From NCBI GenBank assembly GCA_021785115.1, contig JAJYGO010000083.1:1-16406 (forward strand): a DNA stretch of 16,406 bases, given 5' to 3'. Under the pieces are notes generated by a model, which saw only the letters and a program-made list of their open reading frames with translations, was not told the DNA's origin and ran no database searches. Source of the DNA: Chloroflexota bacterium. Its GTDB lineage: Bacteria > Chloroflexota > Limnocylindria > Limnocylindrales > CSP1-4. Numbering within the stretch: the stretch's first letter is position 1; each line of letters begins with the position of its first letter. This document shows positions 1 through 6,311 of this stretch, one piece after another. The position numbers were made by a program, and so were the translations under genes.

Positions 1-1006
1 CTCGGTCATCTCCGCCCCTGTCGCGCCTGCCCCGTGAGCATCTGCTCCCGGTCGCGTCCGTCCCGTTCCTGCCGCCGCACGGCCTCGCGCGGGCGGCAAC
101 GCAACAACCCCGCTCGCCCAGCGGACGAACGGGGTCGTGGTACCACTGCTGGTTCGGCTGCCGGCTCCGGACGGTCGTCCCGCCCGGTCCGTCTGCGCGG
201 TCTGGTCGATCGGCTTCGGATGTGGCCCCGATCGGCTCCGATCCGCCCCGGCGACGTCCCGGCTGCCCTCTCGGCGCGCTATCGGGCGCCGACCGCACGG
301 CTCACGGGCGACGTTCGCGCCCTCCGTCCTCCCGCGGGCTTCCAGCCTCCGGCGCCGCGGTCTCTGTCGAGCGGTGGGGCGTTACTCCTCCCGGTCCACG
401 CCGAGGTCGGGAGCGTAGCACACGCCGAGCGGGGGCTCGAACCGTCGTCGACCGCCGGCGCCGTCCGCAAGCGCGTGTGCACGCGGCAAGGGAGACCCAC
501 AGCCCATCGAGCATGAGATGCGCGCCTGGAGCACGAGCGGCCCGCCGGTGAAAGGCTGCCACCCGCGCCGGGGCGCGCCGTCAGGCGGCTCACCGCGGCG
601 GCCGGGAGCGGCACCCCGGTGGGCGCCCCCGCGAGGCGCGCGGTCGCCTTGGGTCGAGCCCCTCCAGAACAGCCTGCCGCAGCAGCCCGTCGACGCGGGA
701 GGTGCGACGCGCGTGGCGCTCCGGAAACGAGCACCGGCAGGCTAGCCTGCGTGCGTCGGTCGAGTGCCACCGCGCGTTCCGTCGGGCATACTCCTCCGGT
801 GCCTGCACCCACCTGGAGAGTGCGCCCGCTTGCCGCAGGCACCGTCCGCAGGGAACGGCACGCGGCCTGGCGACCGCGTCGCATTGTGGAATCGCACCAG
901 TGGGAGTACCGTTGGGCACGCCGCTATTGCGGCGCGTCGCGTGGTCGACCCTTCTCGAACGGACCGTGCGTGTGCTGTTTGGTTCGGGAAGAGAAGAGGG
1001 TCAGCC
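1..1006. other. About 1 kb with no supportable gene; cold-shock leader at its right end
   Basis: Several reading frames stay open here on both strands, but that is expected at this GC content. Their translations are arginine/proline/serine-rich, low in hydrophobic core residues, resemble no family I know, and no frame has a good ribosome-binding site. I see no tRNA, rRNA or mobile-element feature. A perfect 10-bp palindrome GTGGTACCAC lies at 137-146. The last 100 bases are less GC-rich and probably hold the promoter and leader of the cold-shock gene, including a small hairpin at 919-934. The stretch could be a long intergenic region, a decayed gene, or an unrecognised RNA. Confidence 0.5.
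919..934 (+). promoter_or_regulatory. Small hairpin in the likely cold-shock mRNA leader
   Basis: A perfect inverted repeat of 6 bp, CGCCGC and GCGGCG, encloses a TATT loop about 73 nt before the cold-shock start codon. Cold-shock mRNAs often have structured, temperature-responsive leaders, so this could belong to one. That role is inference: the transcription start is unknown and short GC hairpins are frequent in such DNA. Confidence 0.3.
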
Positions 1007-1210
1007 ATGACCACAGGCACCATCAAGAAGGTTGTCGCCGAGCGCGGGTTCGGCTTCATCGCGGCCGAGGACGGGAAGGAATACTTCTTCCATCGCGGCG
1101 GCCTGCAGCCTTCACTGGACTTCGACCGTCTCGCTGGTGGCGAGCGCGTTGCGTTCGAGGTCGAGACGAGCCCCAAGGGTCCGCGCGCGGTCCAGGTGAC
1201 CGCGGCGTAG
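1007..1210 (+). CDS. Cold-shock domain protein (CspA family)
   Basis: A 67-residue single-domain OB-fold protein that binds single-stranded RNA and DNA and is expected to act as an RNA chaperone. The RNA-binding motifs are visible: RNP1 as RGFGFI (residues 13-18) and RNP2 as YFFHR (26-30). Length matches the family (65-70 residues). The usual KWFN start of the enterobacterial type is replaced by IKKVVAERG, a variant I associate with Chloroflexota and related lineages. The ATG at 1007 follows a purine-rich GAAGAGAAGAGGG at 988-1000, a good Shine-Dalgarno region. The frame stays open further upstream, but that part does not resemble a protein. It appears monocistronic: a strong hairpin begins 12 nt after the stop. 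Cold induction is possible but not shown by the sequence. Confidence 0.95.
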   Translation: MTTGTIKKVVAERGFGFIAAEDGKEYFFHRGGLQPSLDFDRLAGGERVAFEVETSPKGPRAVQVTAA

Positions 1211-1222
1211 TCCTCGCGCACC

Positions 1223-1262
1223 GGATCAGTGCCGGTCGTTTGAACCCGACGGGCACTGATCC
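1223..1262 (+). terminator. Strong hairpin after the cold-shock gene, probable terminator
   Basis: Two arms pair as 11 bp (GGATCAGTGCC with GGCACTGATCC), one G/G mismatch, then 4 bp (GTCG with CGAC), around the loop TTTGAACC. It starts 12 nt after the cold-shock stop codon and ends before the glycosyltransferase operon. There is no T-tract after it, so it is not a classical intrinsic terminator. It may still stop transcription, stabilise the 3' end, or be processed. The arms are less GC-rich than the surroundings, so the pairing is unlikely to be compositional. Confidence 0.65.
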
Positions 1263-1335
1263 CGATCCCCGCGCGCCCCCGCCGGTCAGCCGAGCACCAG
1301 CGGACAGCGGGCCGTCGGCGAAGGCGCGCGTCGCG

Positions 1336-1352
1336 AGAGGAGCTACGCGATC
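1336..1352 (+). promoter_or_regulatory. Shine-Dalgarno and putative AUC start codon
   Basis: AGAGGAG (1336-1342), a 7-nt spacer, then ATC (1350-1352). Spacing is optimal for translation initiation. The reading frame that follows at once encodes the conserved nucleotide-sugar-transferase N-terminus, while no ordinary start codon exists in frame between 1260 and 1517. AUC is a rare but possible initiation codon; a base error (ATG read as ATC) would give the same picture. Confidence 0.55.
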
Positions 1353-2519
1353 CCGCAGACTGCGTTTGTATCCACGTATGCGCCGCACCGCTGCGGCATC
1401 GCCACGTTCACGTACGACCTTGCGACGGCCGTCGGCAGCCGCCAGATTGTCGCCCTCCATCCGGTCGGTGCGCAGGGCTCCTACCCGACCGAGGTTCGGC
1501 ACCGCGTCCGCCGTGACGTGCTCGCCGACTACCTCGCCGTCGCGGAGAGCCTCAATTCCTCGGCGGTCGATGTCGTCTCGATCCAGCACGAGTACGGCAT
1601 CTGGGGCGGCGACGACGGCGAGTATGTCCTCGACTTCGCTCGCGCACTGCGGATTCCGGTCGTCACGACGCTCCACACCGTGCTCCGCGAACCGACTCCG
1701 TCCCAGCGCCGGATCCTGATCAGCCTCATCGCGATGTCGGCGACCACGGTCGTGATGTCACGTGCCGCCGCGTCGCTCCTCGCCGAGGCCTACGCCGTCG
1801 ACCCGGGCCGCATCGAGATCGTCCCTCACGGAGTCCCGCACCTTCCCCTCGTCGATCCGGCCACGGTCAAGCCACGACTCGGCCTTGACGGTCGGCTCGT
1901 GATCCTGAGCTTCGGCCTCCTTGGACCCGGCAAAGGCTACGAGTCGGCGATCGCCGCGATGCCCGCGGTGGTCGAGGCGATCCCGTCTGCGCTCTATGTC
2001 ATCCTCGGGGCAACGCACCCGGACCTGCTGCTCCGCGAGGGCGAGGCATACCGTGAGAAGCTGCAGGCGACAGCCGCCGCTCTCGGCATGACCCACCACG
2101 TCAGGTTCGTCGACCGGTTCGTCAGCCGCGCGGAGCTCGGGACCTGGCTCCAGGCCGCCGATCTCTTCGTGACCCCGTATCCCAACCTCGATCAGATCGT
2201 GTCCGGGACGCTCTCGTACGCGATGGGCGCGGGCAAGGCGGTCGTCTCGACGCCGTATGCATACGCCCGGGAGCGACTGGCGGACGGTCGCGGGGTGCTC
2301 GTTGCCGCGGGCTCTTCGGCGGCGCTGGCGGGCGCGTTCATCGATCTGCTCGGCGAACCCACGCGTCGATCGTCCATCGGCCAGCGGGCCTACGAGTACA
2401 GCCGGGGGATGATCTGGCCGGAGATCGGCGCCGAGTATCGCCGCATCCTTGGGCAGGCGGTCCTGCCGGTGGTCGCCTCATCCGGGCCGGCGCGCGTCTT
2501 CGCGGTGGCTGGTGGCTGA
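1350..2519 (+). CDS. GT4-family glycosyltransferase, apparently starting at AUC
   Basis: A GT-B fold glycosyltransferase of about 389 residues, expected to move a sugar (probably mannose or glucose) from a nucleotide donor to a glycan or lipid acceptor in the cytoplasm. The N-terminal glycine-rich loop reads FVSTYAPHRCGIATF (residues 6-20); IQHEYGIW lies near 78-85, VPHGV near 158-162 and SFGLLGPGKGYE near 187-198, followed by the C-terminal TPYPN...GTLSYAMGAGKAVVSTPY region. The conserved N-terminus lies upstream of the first canonical in-frame start (GTG at 1518). No ATG, GTG or TTG exists in frame back to the stop at 1257-1259. AGAGGAG at 1336-1342 sits 7 nt before ATC at 1350, so I place the start there. 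It could instead be an assembly error in an ATG. First gene of a three-gene operon; its stop overlaps the next start. Confidence 0.85.
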   Translation: MPQTAFVSTYAPHRCGIATFTYDLATAVGSRQIVALHPVGAQGSYPTEVRHRVRRDVLADYLAVAESLNSSAVDVVSIQHEYGIWGGDDGEYVLDFARALRIPVVTTLHTVLREPTPSQRRILISLIAMSATTVVMSRAAASLLAEAYAVDPGRIEIVPHGVPHLPLVDPATVKPRLGLDGRLVILSFGLLGPGKGYESAIAAMPAVVEAIPSALYVILGATHPDLLLREGEAYREKLQATAAALGMTHHVRFVDRFVSRAELGTWLQAADLFVTPYPNLDQIVSGTLSYAMGAGKAVVSTPYAYARERLADGRGVLVAAGSSAALAGAFIDLLGEPTRRSSIGQRAYEYSRGMIWPEIGAEYRRILGQAVLPVVASSGPARVFAVAGG

Positions 2520-3642
2520 GCCGCCGGTCCATCCGATCCGCCGCGAGCACCTGGACGGGCTGACCGGCGAGCTCGGCATCTGGCAGCACGCGTCCGGGCC
2601 CATCCCGAACATGGCATTCGGCTACTGCACCGACGACGTCGCCCGAGCCCTGGTCGTCGACCTGCTGCACGCGCGCGAGCTTGGATGGGGAGCCGTCCGC
2701 ACCAGCGCGTGGCGCTCACTCCAGTTCCTCCGCGCCGCGTTCGACCCGCGCGCCGGGCGGTTCCGTAACTTCCGGAGCCGTGACGGCTCCTGGAGCCGGG
2801 AGCCCGGATCCGAGGACTGCCAGGGTCGCGCTCTGCTGGCGCTCGCTTCCGCCATCGGCGCCATCGCTGATGCGCGGTTCGTCGACGATGCTCGTGAACT
2901 CCTTGCCGAGGCGCTGCCCGTGGCCGGACGGCTGATCGCTCTCCGCGCGATCTCGTCCGCCCTCATCGCCTGCGACGTCGCTCTTGATGCGCGTTCGCTC
3001 CCGCACGACCTTCGCGCGGACACGATGGTCGTGTTCGGGCAACTGGCAGCGGCGCTCTGGGCCCCCTTCGAGACGCCGAAGGTGGGCTCGGACTGGCCCT
3101 GGCCGGAGCCCGCGCTGACCTATGAGAACGCGCTGGTTCCGCGGGCGCTGCTCGTGGCCGGTCGTCGCCTCGATGACGAGACGCTCCGTCAGACCGGACG
3201 CCGCGTCCTGGCGTGGCTGGTCCGCGTGCAGACGACGCCGGATGGGACGTTCTCGCCGGTCGGCAACGATGCGTGGTGGCGCCGAGGAGGCATCCGAAGC
3301 CACTTCGACCAGCAGCCGATCGAGGCGACCGCGATCGTGCTTGCCTGCGAGGAGGCGTTCCGGCAATCCGGCGACACCGCCGACCTCGTCGCGATCGAGT
3401 CCGCCTACGCGTGGTTCCTGGGCACGAACGACCTCGGGATTCCCGTGGCGGTAGTCGAGACGGGCGGCTGTCACGACGCGCTGACCCCTGTCGGGGTCAA
3501 CCTGAACCAGGGAGCCGAATCGACGCTCATGTGGCTCACGGCGCTCGAGCATGTGCGCAGGACGCGCCGTGAGACAGCCGCACGGCCGCAGTACCGGGGT
3601 CCCCGAATCTCCACCGGGGTCGCGCTGGAGAGCCGCCCGTGA
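2512..3642 (+). CDS. Alpha-toroid (six-hairpin-like) protein linked to GT4 and GH130 genes
   Basis: A 376-residue protein with repeated amphipathic helices, like the alpha/alpha toroid of carbohydrate-active enzymes. Conserved-looking segments are GYCTDDVARAL (residues 37-47), WPWPEPALTYENALVPRALL (195-214), HFDQQPIEATA (264-274) and LNQGAEST (331-338). From memory, this domain occurs either as a separate gene or fused behind a GT4 domain, and it often neighbours GH130 genes. The biochemical role is not known to me; a glycoside-processing or scaffold function fits. The GTG start at 2512 shares GTGGCTGA with the end of the glycosyltransferase gene (8-nt overlap) and has no strong ribosome-binding site, so translation is probably coupled. 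The frame opens earlier, at 2449, but that part is only an out-of-frame copy of the upstream gene. No signal peptide or membrane segment is seen. Confidence 0.85.
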   Translation: MAEPPVHPIRREHLDGLTGELGIWQHASGPIPNMAFGYCTDDVARALVVDLLHARELGWGAVRTSAWRSLQFLRAAFDPRAGRFRNFRSRDGSWSREPGSEDCQGRALLALASAIGAIADARFVDDARELLAEALPVAGRLIALRAISSALIACDVALDARSLPHDLRADTMVVFGQLAAALWAPFETPKVGSDWPWPEPALTYENALVPRALLVAGRRLDDETLRQTGRRVLAWLVRVQTTPDGTFSPVGNDAWWRRGGIRSHFDQQPIEATAIVLACEEAFRQSGDTADLVAIESAYAWFLGTNDLGIPVAVVETGGCHDALTPVGVNLNQGAESTLMWLTALEHVRRTRRETAARPQYRGPRISTGVALESRP

Positions 3643-4622
3643 TGACCGGCGACGGACACGAGCTCTTCCAGCGCCACCCCGAGAACCCCATCATCACGAC
3701 GGCGTCACTCCCGTACCGGGCGAACTCCGTGTTCAACGCCGGCGTCGGTCATGCGGCCGATGACACCGTCCTCCTGCTGCGCGTCGAGGATCTTCGCGGG
3801 ATCTCCCATCTGCTGGTCGCGCGGAGCGTGGACGGGGAGTCGCACTGGCGATTCGATGCGTCACCACTGCTCGCCCCCCTGCCCGACCGCCACCCCGAGG
3901 AGATCTGGGGCTGCGAGGACCCTCGCCTGACGTGGCTGCCGGAGCTCGAGGAATGGGCGATCGCGTACACCGCGTACAGCCGGCGCGGGCCGCTGGTCTC
4001 GCTCGCCATGAGCCGGGACTTCACGGAAGCGCGACGGCTGGGTCCGATCATGCCGCCGGAGGACAAGGACGCTGCGCTGTTTCCGCGGCGGTTCGGTGGC
4101 CGCTGGGCGATGATCCATCGACCGTCGCCCCTCCGTGGCAACGCACACATGTGGATCTCGTACTCGCCGGACCTGCGCCACTGGGGGGACCACAGCCTGC
4201 TGCTCGAAGCCAGGGACGGGGCCTGGTGGGATGCTGGCAAGATCGGACTCGGGCCCCCTCCCCTCGAGACACGCGAGGGCTGGCTCGTCTGCTACCACGG
4301 CGTCCATGCCACCGCGGCCGGACCGATCTACCGGCTCGGCCTGGCGCTCCTCGATCTCGACGACCCTCGCGTCGTCCTCCGACGGACGGACGAGTGGATC
4401 TTCGGGCCGACAGCGCCCTACGAACGGGGTGGAGACGTGAACAGAGTCGTCTTCCCGACGGGCTGGGCGCACGACCGCGGGACCGACGCGCTCTCGCTCT
4501 ACTACGGGGCCGGGGATTCCGTCGTGGCCCTTGCCACCGCGCGGCTCGACACGGTCCTCGACTACGTCACGCACGCGGCCGCGCCGCAGCACCGCCAGCA
4601 TGCGGACGGCGACGCCTGGTAG
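3642..4622 (+). CDS. GH130-family glycosidase/phosphorylase (PH1107-related)
   Basis: A 326-residue five-bladed beta-propeller enzyme of the GH130 type. The family cleaves beta-mannosides, by phosphorolysis or hydrolysis. Signature segments are HPENPII (12-18), SVFNAGV (29-35), LLRVEDLRGISHLLVARS (45-62), GCEDPRL (90-96; Asp93 is the likely general acid), KDAALFPRRFGG (142-153), IHRP (158-161), WWDAGKIGLGPPPLET (195-210) and CYHGV (217-221). The retained Arg/His residues would allow phosphate binding, but I cannot decide between phosphorylase and hydrolase. The ATG at 3642 overlaps the previous stop as TGATG; GTG at 3639 is an alternative. GGAGAG at 3627-3632 is a reasonable ribosome-binding site. 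No signal peptide, so it acts in the cytoplasm. Last gene of the operon; it may trim or recycle the product of the glycosyltransferase. Confidence 0.9.
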   Translation: MTGDGHELFQRHPENPIITTASLPYRANSVFNAGVGHAADDTVLLLRVEDLRGISHLLVARSVDGESHWRFDASPLLAPLPDRHPEEIWGCEDPRLTWLPELEEWAIAYTAYSRRGPLVSLAMSRDFTEARRLGPIMPPEDKDAALFPRRFGGRWAMIHRPSPLRGNAHMWISYSPDLRHWGDHSLLLEARDGAWWDAGKIGLGPPPLETREGWLVCYHGVHATAAGPIYRLGLALLDLDDPRVVLRRTDEWIFGPTAPYERGGDVNRVVFPTGWAHDRGTDALSLYYGAGDSVVALATARLDTVLDYVTHAAAPQHRQHADGDAW

Positions 4623-4789
4623 CCGCGCCTAGCCCTGGCCGCGCCACGGTGAACCGACCTGGGCGACCCCCGGTCTCCCCGGGCGGCCGCTGAGCGTGGT
4701 CGTGCGGCGCACGGGCGAAGTGCCGCTCCGCGTCGACTCCGGGACTCCGGAGCGGGATCTCAGGCCGCGGCCACGCCGGCGAGTTGAGC

Positions 4790-4834
4790 CCCCGACGGCC
4801 GCCGCCCCGACGGCCGCCGCCCCGACGGCCGCCG
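4790..4834. repeat. 15-bp tandem repeat, three perfect copies
   Basis: The unit CCCCGACGGCCGCCG occurs three times head to tail, followed by a partial, diverged fourth copy to about 4843. It lies between the convergent GH130 gene and the DUF4177-like gene, ending 3 bp from the latter's stop codon. The period is a multiple of three and one plus-strand frame would read AAPTAAAPT, but no supported gene uses it. It may simply be slippage in GC-rich DNA. Confidence 0.85.
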
Positions 4835-4845
4835 CCCCGGCGGCG

Positions 4846-5049
4846 CTACTCGGTGCCCTCGCGCAGGAGAAGCATTGGGACGGGCTTGCTCGGCTCGTAG
4901 CCCCCGACGGTGCGCTGAAGAGGATTCACGGCAACGAGGCGCCAGCCCTCCTTGCCCAGCTCGTTGAGCTGTGCCAGGAACTCCGCTCGGTGGACCTCCT
5001 CCTTCTCGTGGAAGACCATCATCTCGATCCTGTACTCGATGTGCATCAC
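4846..5049 (-). CDS. Small DUF4177-like protein
   Basis: A 67-residue protein with the compact pattern of DUF4177-type proteins: an N-terminal strand (IEYRIEMMVFHEKE), a helix (FLAQLNELGKEGWRLVAVNP, where the LNELGKEGW core is the best match), then a short beta region ending PVPMLLLREGTE. Its function is not known. AGGAGGGG lies upstream on the minus strand, about 8 nt before GTG at 5049 and 11 nt before ATG at 5046, so either may be used. A plus-strand frame over the same bases (4696-5055) is less protein-like. The 17-bp dyad at 5157-5173 lies about 108 bp upstream of the start and may control it. It lies downstream of the OmpR-type regulator on the same strand, 223 bp away. Confidence 0.8.
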   Translation of the reverse strand: MMHIEYRIEMMVFHEKEEVHRAEFLAQLNELGKEGWRLVAVNPLQRTVGGYEPSKPVPMLLLREGTE

Positions 5050-5156
5050 GGGTGACCCCTCCTGGCCCCTGGGCCTCGATCAGGCTCGCAGCCGCGAGCC
5101 GATGCGCCGCCTGCCGGGGTCAGCCTGCCAAGGGTCCCGCGCCACGTCTGCCGCGT

Positions 5157-5173
5157 CATGACGGGCCGTCATG
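5157..5173. promoter_or_regulatory. Perfect 17-bp dyad, candidate operator (site A)
   Basis: CATGACGG and CCGTCATG are perfect reverse complements around one central G. A near-identical site with 15 of 17 bases the same lies at 6221-6237. Site A is between the OmpR-type regulator gene and the DUF4177-like gene, on the upstream side of the latter. Length and symmetry suit a homodimeric helix-turn-helix regulator. Which protein binds is unknown. Confidence 0.55.
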
Positions 5174-5211
5174 GCGGAGGGAAGATCGCGGTCAGGTCGG
5201 CATGCGCGCCG

Positions 5212-5226
5212 CACCGGGACCCGGTG
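5212..5226. repeat. Perfect 15-bp GC dyad
   Basis: CACCGGG and CCCGGTG flank a single A. The one-base centre makes a hairpin unlikely, so if functional it would be a protein-binding site. It lies between site A and the end of the OmpR-type regulator gene. It may be chance in this composition. Confidence 0.3.
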
Positions 5227-5272
5227 GGAGAGATCGCTCGCGGGACCGAACGGTCGGGCGGGAGCGCGCGGT

Positions 5273-6058
5273 TCAGCGGCGCGGGGCTGCGCCCCGCTCA
5301 GCCCCGCCGTCCCAGCCGCGATTGGAGAAGGTGGGGATGAAGCGATAGCCCCGGCCCGGCACGGTGGCGATGAAGCGCGGGTGGCGGTAGTCGTTCTGCA
5401 GCTTGCTGCGCAGGCTGCGGATGTGGCGGTCCACGACGTTGCTCTCGGTCACGAAGTCGGTGCCCCAGATGGCGTCCAGGATCTCGTCGCGGGTCACGGT
5501 GCGGCCGGCGCGGCTGGCGAGCAGGTACAGGAGGCTCTGCTCGATGCCGGAGAGATGCACCACCGAGGACCCCGCGCGCACCACGCGATTGACGATGTCG
5601 ATCTCCATCTCGCCAAGCGTGATGGTGGGCACGATGGGCAGCTCCGCGCCCATCGTCCGGCGGGTGATGACGATGGCACGCGCCAAGAGCTCCTCGGGCG
5701 AGAAGGGTACCGAGAGAATGTCGTCGACGCCGAGTTCGAAGGCGCGCAGCTTGGTGCGCAGGTCGCCGCGGCGGGTCAACCCCAGCACCGGGGTGCCGCT
5801 CCGCCGCTGCAGGCTGTTCGAGGCGCCCAGGCGCGCCAGCAGCGCCGTGCTGTCGTCGTGATCCATGTCGACCACGCCGAGGTGCGGGCGCCACGCGGTG
5901 AGGATCGCCTCCGCCTCGTCCAGGTTGCGCGCCGCCCGGACGACGAAGAGTCCGTGGTTGAGCGTCAACTCGACGAGATCCACCACGAGCGGCTGCTCGT
6001 GCAGCACGAGCGCACGGCGCGCCGCGGGCGGCGACGCCTCCAGCGGACTGTCGGCCAT
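5273..6058 (-). CDS. OmpR-type response regulator with degenerate receiver
   Basis: A 261-residue transcription factor: receiver domain (about 15-130) followed by a winged-helix DNA-binding domain (about 140-247) with IWGTDFVTESNVVDRHIRSLRSKL and the closing FIATVPGRGYRFIP. The receiver is atypical. The usual pair of acidic residues is His20-Glu21, and the invariant Lys of the KPF loop is lost (LSVPF, Val117). Asp64 in VVDMD and Thr95 remain. Such receivers often work without, or with altered, phosphorylation. ATG at 6058 is chosen because GGGAGGG lies 9 nt upstream and the protein-like sequence starts here; the frame opens to 6223 but that part is low-complexity. A TACAAT box lies at 6100-6105. 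A small hairpin (5281-5297) overlaps the C-terminal codons. It is divergent from the receiver-only gene. No kinase is nearby. Confidence 0.9.
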   Translation of the reverse strand: MADSPLEASPPAARRALVLHEQPLVVDLVELTLNHGLFVVRAARNLDEAEAILTAWRPHLGVVDMDHDDSTALLARLGASNSLQRRSGTPVLGLTRRGDLRTKLRAFELGVDDILSVPFSPEELLARAIVITRRTMGAELPIVPTITLGEMEIDIVNRVVRAGSSVVHLSGIEQSLLYLLASRAGRTVTRDEILDAIWGTDFVTESNVVDRHIRSLRSKLQNDYRHPRFIATVPGRGYRFIPTFSNRGWDGGAERGAAPRR

Positions 6059-6099
6059 TTGCGAGGGCCCTCCCGCCGTGGAGCCGTGGACGCGAGGGT

Positions 6100-6105
6100 A
6101 TTGTA
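6100..6105 (-). promoter_or_regulatory. Candidate -10 box for the OmpR-type regulator
   Basis: TACAAT on the minus strand, one mismatch from TATAAT, lies about 40 bp before the ATG at 6058. This gives a leader of roughly 35 nt that includes the Shine-Dalgarno. No convincing -35 box is seen at the normal distance. Confidence 0.4.
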
Positions 6106-6220
6106 CGCGGCTGGCGCCGGGAGCTGCGTCCTGCGGTCGGCGTCGGCTCCGGAACTCGAGATCCGCGGCGCGCCGTGCGGCGGGCGCGGCCCCGGGACGA
6201 CCGGCGTTGGGCGTCACGCG

Positions 6221-6237
6221 CATGACCGACCGTCATG
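6221..6237. promoter_or_regulatory. 17-bp dyad in the divergent promoter region (site B)
   Basis: CATGAC-CGACC-GTCATG, with 6-bp perfect arms, differs from site A (5157-5173) at only two central bases. It lies between the two divergent regulator genes, about 75 bp before the receiver-only start (6312) and about 163 bp before the OmpR-type start (6058). Two copies of the same dyad around one regulator gene suggest a shared operator, possibly autoregulatory. Confidence 0.55.
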
Positions 6238-6261
6238 ACACGGCAGCGGTGGGGGACCACG

Positions 6262-6297
6262 CTGGCTCCCTGGGCGCGCAAGCGCCCAGGGAGCCAG
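6262..6297 (+). promoter_or_regulatory. Perfect 16-bp hairpin with GCAA loop against the receiver gene's ribosome-binding site
   Basis: The arm CTGGCTCCCTGGGCGC (6262-6277) pairs fully with 6282-6297 around GCAA, a GNRA-type tetraloop. The right arm ends inside AGGAGGG (6296-6302), the Shine-Dalgarno of the GTG at 6312, sharing two bases. There is no T-tract, so it is not a normal terminator. A role in translation control, RNA stability or protein binding is plausible. Confidence 0.75.
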
Positions 6298-6311
6298 GAG
6301 GGCACGGTCCG

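Noticed and set aside
421..448. A tRNA T-arm-like GGTTCGAGCCC on the minus strand
   Set aside because: The bases around the loop do not form the required 5-bp stem (only two of five pair), and no anticodon or acceptor arm fits.
279..884. A 201-codon open frame on the minus strand
   Set aside because: The translation is arginine/alanine-rich and low-complexity, overlaps several equally open frames, and has no ribosome-binding site.
4696..5055. A 119-codon plus-strand frame with Ala/Pro/Thr repeats
   Set aside because: It lies antisense to the DUF4177-like gene, which has a strong ribosome-binding site and a recognisable core. The repeats come from the 15-bp tandem repeat.
5281..5297. GCGGGGC/GCCCCGC hairpin as terminator of the OmpR-type regulator
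   Set aside because: It lies within the last coding codons, has only a 3-nt loop and no T-tract; such GC stems are common here.
6222..6311. Upstream ATG start (6222) for the receiver-only protein
   Set aside because: It has no ribosome-binding site, overlaps dyad site B, and would translate through the perfect hairpin; the GTG at 6312 has an AGGAGGG.
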